DNA of 64,000 nt, from the NCBI GenBank assembly GCA_023957375.1, contig JAMLHB010000001.1, positions 1 to 64,000 on the forward strand, in the 5' to 3' direction. Below, in pieces: positions 59,883 through 64,000 of this stretch. Position 1 is the first letter of the stretch, and the number at the start of each line of letters is the position of its first letter. The position numbers and the translations under genes were made by a program. The notes below the pieces were generated by a model, which was not told the origin of the DNA, ran no database searches, and saw only the letters and a list, made by a program, of their open reading frames with translations. Source of the stretch: Flavobacteriales bacterium (GTDB lineage Bacteria > Bacteroidota > Bacteroidia > Flavobacteriales_F > PHOS-HE28).

Positions 59883-61274
59883 ATGGCAAAGGTGGCCCGG
59901 GCGTGGAGGTTGGTGCAGGAAGCGTTGGCGGGCGGGGATCGGGACTTCACGTCCATTGGCTTGCGCAGGGCCGTGGTGTTGCTGAGCATCCCCATGGTGC
60001 TGGAGATGGCCATGGAATCGCTGTTCGCATTGGTGGATGTGTTTTTTGTAAGCCGCTTGGGCACGGAGGCCGTCGCCGTGGTGGGGCTTACCGAAGGGGT
60101 GATGACCATTGTGTACAGCTTGGCCTGGGGCCTGGGTGCCGGGATCACCGCGGTAGTAGCACGCCGCATCGGCGAAAAGGACCGTGAAGGTGCCGACCGC
60201 GCTGCGGTACAGGGCGTCTTGGTAGCGATCTTTCTCGGGGTGGTGCTTGCCGTGCCAGGCATCCTCTGGCCGGGTGGTCTGCTCGCATTGATGGGGGCTT
60301 CCCCGGAAGTGGCGCGGCTGGGCACACCCTTCATGCAGTTGATGTTGGGCGGCAACGTGGTGATCCTGCTGCTGTTCGGCATCAATGCCATTTTCCGCAG
60401 TGCGGGAAATGCCGCCTTGGCCATGCGCGCGCTTTGGCTTGCCAACGGGGTCAACATCCTCCTGGACCCGGTCCTGATCTTCGGCCTTGGCCCGATACCT
60501 GCCATGGGCGTCACGGGAGCGGCGGTGGCCACAGTGGCCGGGCGTAGTTGCGGGGTGGCCTACCAGTGTTGGCACTTGTTTGACGGGCGGGGCAAGGTGG
60601 TGTTGGCCCGGAGGCACTTGCGTGTTGCGTGGAGCGCCCTGTGGAATGTGATCCGATTGTCCGGCCCGGCTTCCGCGCAGTTCCTCATTGCGTCGGCCAG
60701 TTGGTTGTTCCTGGTGCGGATCGTGGCCGGTTTTGGAAGTGATGCCGTGGCCGGTTACACGGTGGCGGTGCGCATCATCATTTTCGCCATGCTTCCCGCC
60801 TGGGGCATTGCCAACGCGGCTTCCACGCTGGTGGGCCAGAACCTCGGTGCGGCAAAAGCCGATCGCGCCGCACGCAGCGCATGGCTGTGCGGCCATGTGA
60901 ACATGGCATACATGACGTCCATGGCCCTGCTGTTCATCGCCATTGCACCGTGGGCAATGGGTTTCTTCACCACTGCGCCCGATGCGGCGCTTATTGGCGT
61001 TCAAGCCCTCCGCATCATCAGCGCGGGCTATTTTTTCTATGCTTATGGCATGGTGTTGTCACAAGCATTCAACGGTGCCGGTGATGCCATGACGCCCGTG
61101 TGGCTGAACCTCGTCTGCTTTTGGCTGTTGGAAATTCCATTGGCTTGGTACCTGGCACGATCGATGCAGGCGCCTGAAGGGGTGTTCATAGCTGTTGCGG
61201 TGAGCGAAAGCCTGCTGGCCGTGCTCTGCATGGCTATTTTCAGGAAGGGGAGGTGGAAGTTGGTGCAGGTATAG
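59883..61274 (+). CDS. MATE-family efflux transporter
   Basis: The 463-residue protein has about twelve membrane helices in two MatE halves. The first half has LSIPMVLEMAMESLFALVD with the acidic residues usual for cation-coupled export, then VVGLTEGVMTIVYSLAWG. The second half has LSGPASAQFLIASASWLF and the NAASTLVGQNLGAAK loop typical of the family. It would export drugs or metabolites using a sodium or proton gradient; the substrate is unknown. An ATG at 59883 preceded by AACCTTTG four bases upstream is the preferred start. It is convergent with the deiodinase-like gene, leaving 17 bases. Confidence 0.93.
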   Translation: MAKVARAWRLVQEALAGGDRDFTSIGLRRAVVLLSIPMVLEMAMESLFALVDVFFVSRLGTEAVAVVGLTEGVMTIVYSLAWGLGAGITAVVARRIGEKDREGADRAAVQGVLVAIFLGVVLAVPGILWPGGLLALMGASPEVARLGTPFMQLMLGGNVVILLLFGINAIFRSAGNAALAMRALWLANGVNILLDPVLIFGLGPIPAMGVTGAAVATVAGRSCGVAYQCWHLFDGRGKVVLARRHLRVAWSALWNVIRLSGPASAQFLIASASWLFLVRIVAGFGSDAVAGYTVAVRIIIFAMLPAWGIANAASTLVGQNLGAAKADRAARSAWLCGHVNMAYMTSMALLFIAIAPWAMGFFTTAPDAALIGVQALRIISAGYFFYAYGMVLSQAFNGAGDAMTPVWLNLVCFWLLEIPLAWYLARSMQAPEGVFIAVAVSESLLAVLCMAIFRKGRWKLVQV

Positions 61275-61291
61275 GGCTTACTGCCGGGTCT

Positions 61292-62035
61292 TCATTTCGG
61301 CTTGCCATCCGCCTCCCATTTCAGCACGGTATCCATGATCTGCTCGATCTTCCGACTGTCCGCCCAGGTGCTGCGGAATATCAGCCGCCCGTCCGCATCG
61401 ACCACATAAGCTCCGTTGGGCGCGCGGCCGTACAAAGTGAAGGTCTTGGCGTCCATTCCATCCACCAGCACGGGCAACCGGGTGAGCTGGGCAAACTCCC
61501 GCGCATAGGCCATTTTCTGTTCCATGCTGGCGGGCACGGGGTACTTGCTGAAGTTTTTCTTGTCACCGGGGTGCAGCTCCTTGCCGTAGATCACGAAAAG
61601 CTCCACCTGTGTGGTGTCATACTTGGCCTGCAGCTTATCCCAGAAGGGAAGTTGTGCGCGTGCGGGCGGGTTGCTGAGGCTGACGAACATGAAGGCGCGC
61701 AGTTTGCCCTTGTGGCCTTCCAGATGGTACGGTGTTCCGCTGCGGACATCAGGCAGGGTGAAGTCCGGTGTGCCAGCCGCCATGTTCCCGCCTTCGCTGT
61801 AGGATTGAATGTCCTTGATGGTGGCCCGCATCATTTTATCGAAGTTCATGCGCCACATGCTTACCTGGCTGCGCATGGCCTTGATCTCCGGCTTGGTATA
61901 GCCGTTCAGGTAGAAGTCCAGGTCGTCGTGGAAGCGGATGTGGCCCGCGTCGCTGTAGGGTGCCGCGTCCCAGTTCTGCACCTGTGCCGTTGCCGGCGCG
62001 GCAAGCAAAAGGAGGATGTAGATGATCCCGCGCAT
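61292..62035 (-). CDS. Exported deiodinase-like thioredoxin-fold protein lacking the redox cysteine
   Basis: The 247-residue protein has a signal peptide (MRGIIYILLLLAAPATAQ) and a C-terminal thioredoxin-like domain that resembles bacterial iodothyronine-deiodinase-like proteins: LFVIYGKELHPGDK, the LTRLPVLVDGMDAKTFTLYGR block and AYVVDADGRLIF. The position that holds Cys or Sec in such proteins (pattern S-x-T-C/U-P-P) reads SLSNPPARAQ, with asparagine and no cysteine nearby, so peroxiredoxin- or deiodinase-type chemistry is unlikely. The first 90 residues form a helical part I do not recognise. The ATG at 62035 lies five bases after a perfect TACTTTTG element. A deiodinase assignment is by motif only. 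Confidence 0.78.
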   Translation of the reverse strand: MRGIIYILLLLAAPATAQVQNWDAAPYSDAGHIRFHDDLDFYLNGYTKPEIKAMRSQVSMWRMNFDKMMRATIKDIQSYSEGGNMAAGTPDFTLPDVRSGTPYHLEGHKGKLRAFMFVSLSNPPARAQLPFWDKLQAKYDTTQVELFVIYGKELHPGDKKNFSKYPVPASMEQKMAYAREFAQLTRLPVLVDGMDAKTFTLYGRAPNGAYVVDADGRLIFRSTWADSRKIEQIMDTVLKWEADGKPK

Positions 62036-62040
62036 GTGCC

Positions 62041-62048
62041 CAAAAGTA
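62041..62048 (-). promoter_or_regulatory. Perfect -7 element TACTTTTG five bases before an ATG
   Basis: TANNTTTG on the minus strand ends five bases before the ATG at 62035, so transcription should begin at or just before the start codon (leaderless). Confidence 0.6.
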
Positions 62049-62055
62049 GATCGCC

Positions 62056-62063
62056 GATATTCG
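62056..62063 (+). promoter_or_regulatory. Weak -7-like element GATATTCG before the peptidase gene
   Basis: It lies four bases before the ATG at 62068 and is identical to the octamer before the mutase gene at 48275. It matches TANNTTTG at six of eight positions. Confidence 0.3.
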
Positions 62064-62067
62064 GGCC

Positions 62068-63360
62068 ATGCACCGCGCCGCATTTTCCATTCTGGGGCTG
62101 GCCATGGGAACGGCCCTTTACGCCCAAGCCTATACGAGCTGGTTCACGGGGAACCCGGTGGACTACGTGGCCGAGCCGTTGGGCGGGGCCTGTATGATGG
62201 GCGGCGCCAGTGAGTTCGATCCGGCCATGCAATGGTTCCTAGACCGCGCCAACGGCGGCGATGTGCTGGTGCTGCGTGCCTCGGGCTCCGACGGCTACAA
62301 CAATTACATGTACAGCGACCTCGGTGGAGTGAATTCCGTGGAAACCATTCGGTTCAACAGTGCCGCGGCCTCCACCGATCCCTATGTGGCAGACCGGATC
62401 CAAAAGGCCGAGGCGATCTGGTTCGCCGGTGGTGACCAGTGGAACTATGTGAACTACTGGCGCAATACCCCGGTGATGACCCTGATCAATGAGGCCATCG
62501 ACCAGCGCCACATCGCCATCGGCGGCACCAGTGCAGGCATGGCTATTCTGGGCGGATGCTATTTCAGTGCGCAAAACGGTTCGGTCACCTCCGCCGAGGC
62601 GCTCAGCAACCCGTTCAACACATCCATGACAGTGGACTGTACTTCCTTCCTCCATGTGCCATACATGGCCGGCACGATCACCGACACGCATTACGACAAC
62701 CCGGACCGGCGCGGGCGCCACTTCGCCTTCTTGGCCCGCATGGCACAGCAGGGCGATAGCGAGGTGTACGGCATTGCCTGCAATGAATACGTCGCCGTAT
62801 GCATCGACCCCCAAGGCATGGCGCGTGTGTTCGGCGAGTGGCCCGAATACGAGGAATACGCTTACTTCCTGCGTGCCAACTGCGTTTCCCCCATGGGGCC
62901 GGAGACCTGCCAGGCGGGAAGCCCCCTTACCTGGTACAGGCAGGGCATGGCCGTGAAGGCGTACAAAGTGCCCGGCACCCCATCCGGCGTGAACGGGTTC
63001 GACCTGAATGACCACTTGGCCGGGCAAGGTGGCGCTTGGGAAAATTGGAGCGCCACCGCAGGTGTGTTTTCCAGCGTGCCGGGCGATGCCCCACCGTGCG
63101 GAACCACTGCGGTCAGCGATGGGGCACGGGGCGGACCGACATTCCAGTGGAACCCGGAAACGGGCAGGCTGGAGGCCAGTGGGTTGGTGCCTGCATCGGA
63201 AGTTTCCCTTTTCACCGTGGACGGACGCCTGTTGATGCGCTCGGTCGCGGATGGCGCTGGGGGGCTCGACTTCGGTGTTCCCGGTGAGCTTGCGGGCGGC
63301 TTGATCCTGGTGCGCGTGGGATCGCCCCATGGCCTGCACACCTGGAAACTGGTGCGCTGA
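62068..63360 (+). CDS. Secreted cyanophycinase-like peptidase (S51 type) with T9SS-like C-terminus
   Basis: The 430-residue protein has a signal peptide (MHRAAFSILGLAMGTALYAQ). Its peptidase S51/cyanophycinase-like domain carries the nucleophile serine in GGTSAGMAILGG, the strand block EAIWFAGGDQWNYVNYW, and the DTHYDNPDRRGRHFAFL region with candidate His and Asp partners. Cyanophycinases cleave Asp-Arg polymers, but the substrate here is unknown. The last 70 residues (FQWNPETGRLEASGL to HTWKLVR) resemble a degenerate T9SS sorting domain. It is divergent from the deiodinase-like gene, with 32 bases between start codons, so both promoters overlap. No cyanophycin synthetase is in the window. 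Confidence 0.83.
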   Translation: MHRAAFSILGLAMGTALYAQAYTSWFTGNPVDYVAEPLGGACMMGGASEFDPAMQWFLDRANGGDVLVLRASGSDGYNNYMYSDLGGVNSVETIRFNSAAASTDPYVADRIQKAEAIWFAGGDQWNYVNYWRNTPVMTLINEAIDQRHIAIGGTSAGMAILGGCYFSAQNGSVTSAEALSNPFNTSMTVDCTSFLHVPYMAGTITDTHYDNPDRRGRHFAFLARMAQQGDSEVYGIACNEYVAVCIDPQGMARVFGEWPEYEEYAYFLRANCVSPMGPETCQAGSPLTWYRQGMAVKAYKVPGTPSGVNGFDLNDHLAGQGGAWENWSATAGVFSSVPGDAPPCGTTAVSDGARGGPTFQWNPETGRLEASGLVPASEVSLFTVDGRLLMRSVADGAGGLDFGVPGELAGGLILVRVGSPHGLHTWKLVR

Positions 63361-63375
63361 AGTACGTTCAGGCGG

Positions 63376-63936
63376 CTATTTCCGCTTACTCACAAAGCCC
63401 TTCTGGAAATCCGGGAATTCTTTGTTCTTATACACACCGGACCCGAAGTAGGTGAGGATCGGCTCGATCTGCTCCGGCACCATGTAGCCCTGTACCGGGG
63501 TGAGCACCTGCCCCTGGCTGTCCATGTATACAATGGTGGGGTAGGCCACGCGGCCGTTCACCGGGGCAATGGCCATGGTGAGCTCATGCGTGCCGTTGCG
63601 GCTGGCCTTCATGGCCGGATTGTACGAGGGGTTCGTGTAGGTCTTCCCGTTGTACACCACGGGATCGCCGCCCTCGGCATTGAACTTCACCGGGTGGAAG
63701 TTGGCGTTGATATACGCGGCGGTCTGGGGGTCGTGGAAGGTGTTGGCGTCCAGCATGCGGCAGGGTCCGCACCAACTGGTGTACACGTCGATCAGCAGGG
63801 GCTTGCCATCTTTCTTGGCAGCGGCCTGGGCAGTTGCCAGGTCGGTCCATTTCACCATGGGCGTGGCGGCCGGTTGCTGAGCTGCAACAGCCAAGGGGAG
63901 GGCCAGGAAGGCGAGGGCGGAGGTGCGGATGTTCAT
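63376..63936 (-). CDS. Exported thioredoxin-family protein (WCGPC)
   Basis: The 186-residue protein has a signal peptide (MNIRTSALAFLALPLAVAAQ) and a thioredoxin fold of the DUF255/thioredoxin_7 kind: KPLLIDVYTSWCGPCRMLD with active-site cysteines at about residues 56 and 59, the FHPVKFNAEGGDP block, and the cis-proline strand AYPTIVYMDSQGQ. It would catalyse disulphide exchange in the periplasm. It has a long C-terminal extension compared with plain thioredoxin. It is convergent with the S51-like peptidase gene (16-base gap). Confidence 0.9.
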   Translation of the reverse strand: MNIRTSALAFLALPLAVAAQQPAATPMVKWTDLATAQAAAKKDGKPLLIDVYTSWCGPCRMLDANTFHDPQTAAYINANFHPVKFNAEGGDPVVYNGKTYTNPSYNPAMKASRNGTHELTMAIAPVNGRVAYPTIVYMDSQGQVLTPVQGYMVPEQIEPILTYFGSGVYKNKEFPDFQKGFVSKRK

Positions 63937-64000
63937 GTGGGGGCGGTATGCGAATTGTGTGCCGATCGTTGGCCGGTGCGGGAAGGATTTTTTAATGTAC

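Noticed and set aside
61292..62035. Selenocysteine at the deiodinase-like active site
   Set aside because: The codon at that position is AAC (Asn); no in-frame TGA is present.

Overview
The window is GC-rich chromosomal DNA that reads as a member of the Bacteroidota, probably a high-GC uncultured Flavobacteriales-type lineage (inference). The evidence is: at least four proteins built as type IX secretion system (T9SS) cargo, a T9SS plug-protein homologue, an OMP_b-brl_3 outer-membrane barrel, a siaB/siaC pair, promoters of the Bacteroidota TANNTTTG type, and start codons without Shine-Dalgarno sequences. I saw no phage genes, transposase, CRISPR array or rRNA.

Layout. 1-22101 (minus): two giant secreted modular adhesin-like proteins. 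The first runs off the left edge with at least 3829 codons; the second has 3032 residues and a T9SS sorting domain. They share near-identical segments and are separated by about 1.5 kb of non-coding palindromic and direct repeats. 22102-22966: a spacer with nested inverted repeats. 22967-28652: panB and an RluA pseudouridine synthase (overlapping), priA (minus, with a MITE-like element at its 5' end), then a lipoprotein and a small secreted protein. 28736-31804: an ABCG-type ABC ATPase/permease fusion. 31814-32782 (minus): siaB-siaC. 33005-35971: SAM methyltransferase, ZIP transporter, endonuclease/exonuclease/phosphatase protein, small membrane protein. 36205-40946 (minus): an operon of a 53-residue basic protein, YajQ and a flavodoxin-reductase-like protein; a PA-domain T9SS cargo; a YdcF-type protein; a repeat lipoprotein. 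41034-44881: a small protein translationally coupled to an alkaline-phosphatase/TPR/sulfotransferase fusion, then a T9SS cargo. 45027-48275 (minus): fused methylmalonyl-CoA mutase carrying an in-frame palindromic insertion, divergent from an Rrf2 regulator. 49076-52484: FKBP/SlyD and an outer-membrane barrel. 52493-56339 (minus): DivIC-like, P5C dehydrogenase, ApaG, T9SS plug. 56340-56787: repeats and tRNA-Ser(CGA). 56887-59745 (minus): small membrane protein, citrate synthase, and two tandem DUF1573 proteins. 59883-63936: MATE transporter, deiodinase-like protein, cyanophycinase-like peptidase, thioredoxin-like protein.

Most genes are housekeeping or metabolic: propionate/methylmalonyl-CoA, TCA, proline catabolism, pantothenate, replication restart, division. 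The accessory signal lies in the secreted surface proteins and in several families of small palindromic or inverted-repeat elements. These sit in spacers, at one gene start, in a tRNA flank and inside one coding gene. A second recurring theme is TANNTTTG-like promoter elements only 4-5 bases before the ATG, which implies leaderless mRNAs.
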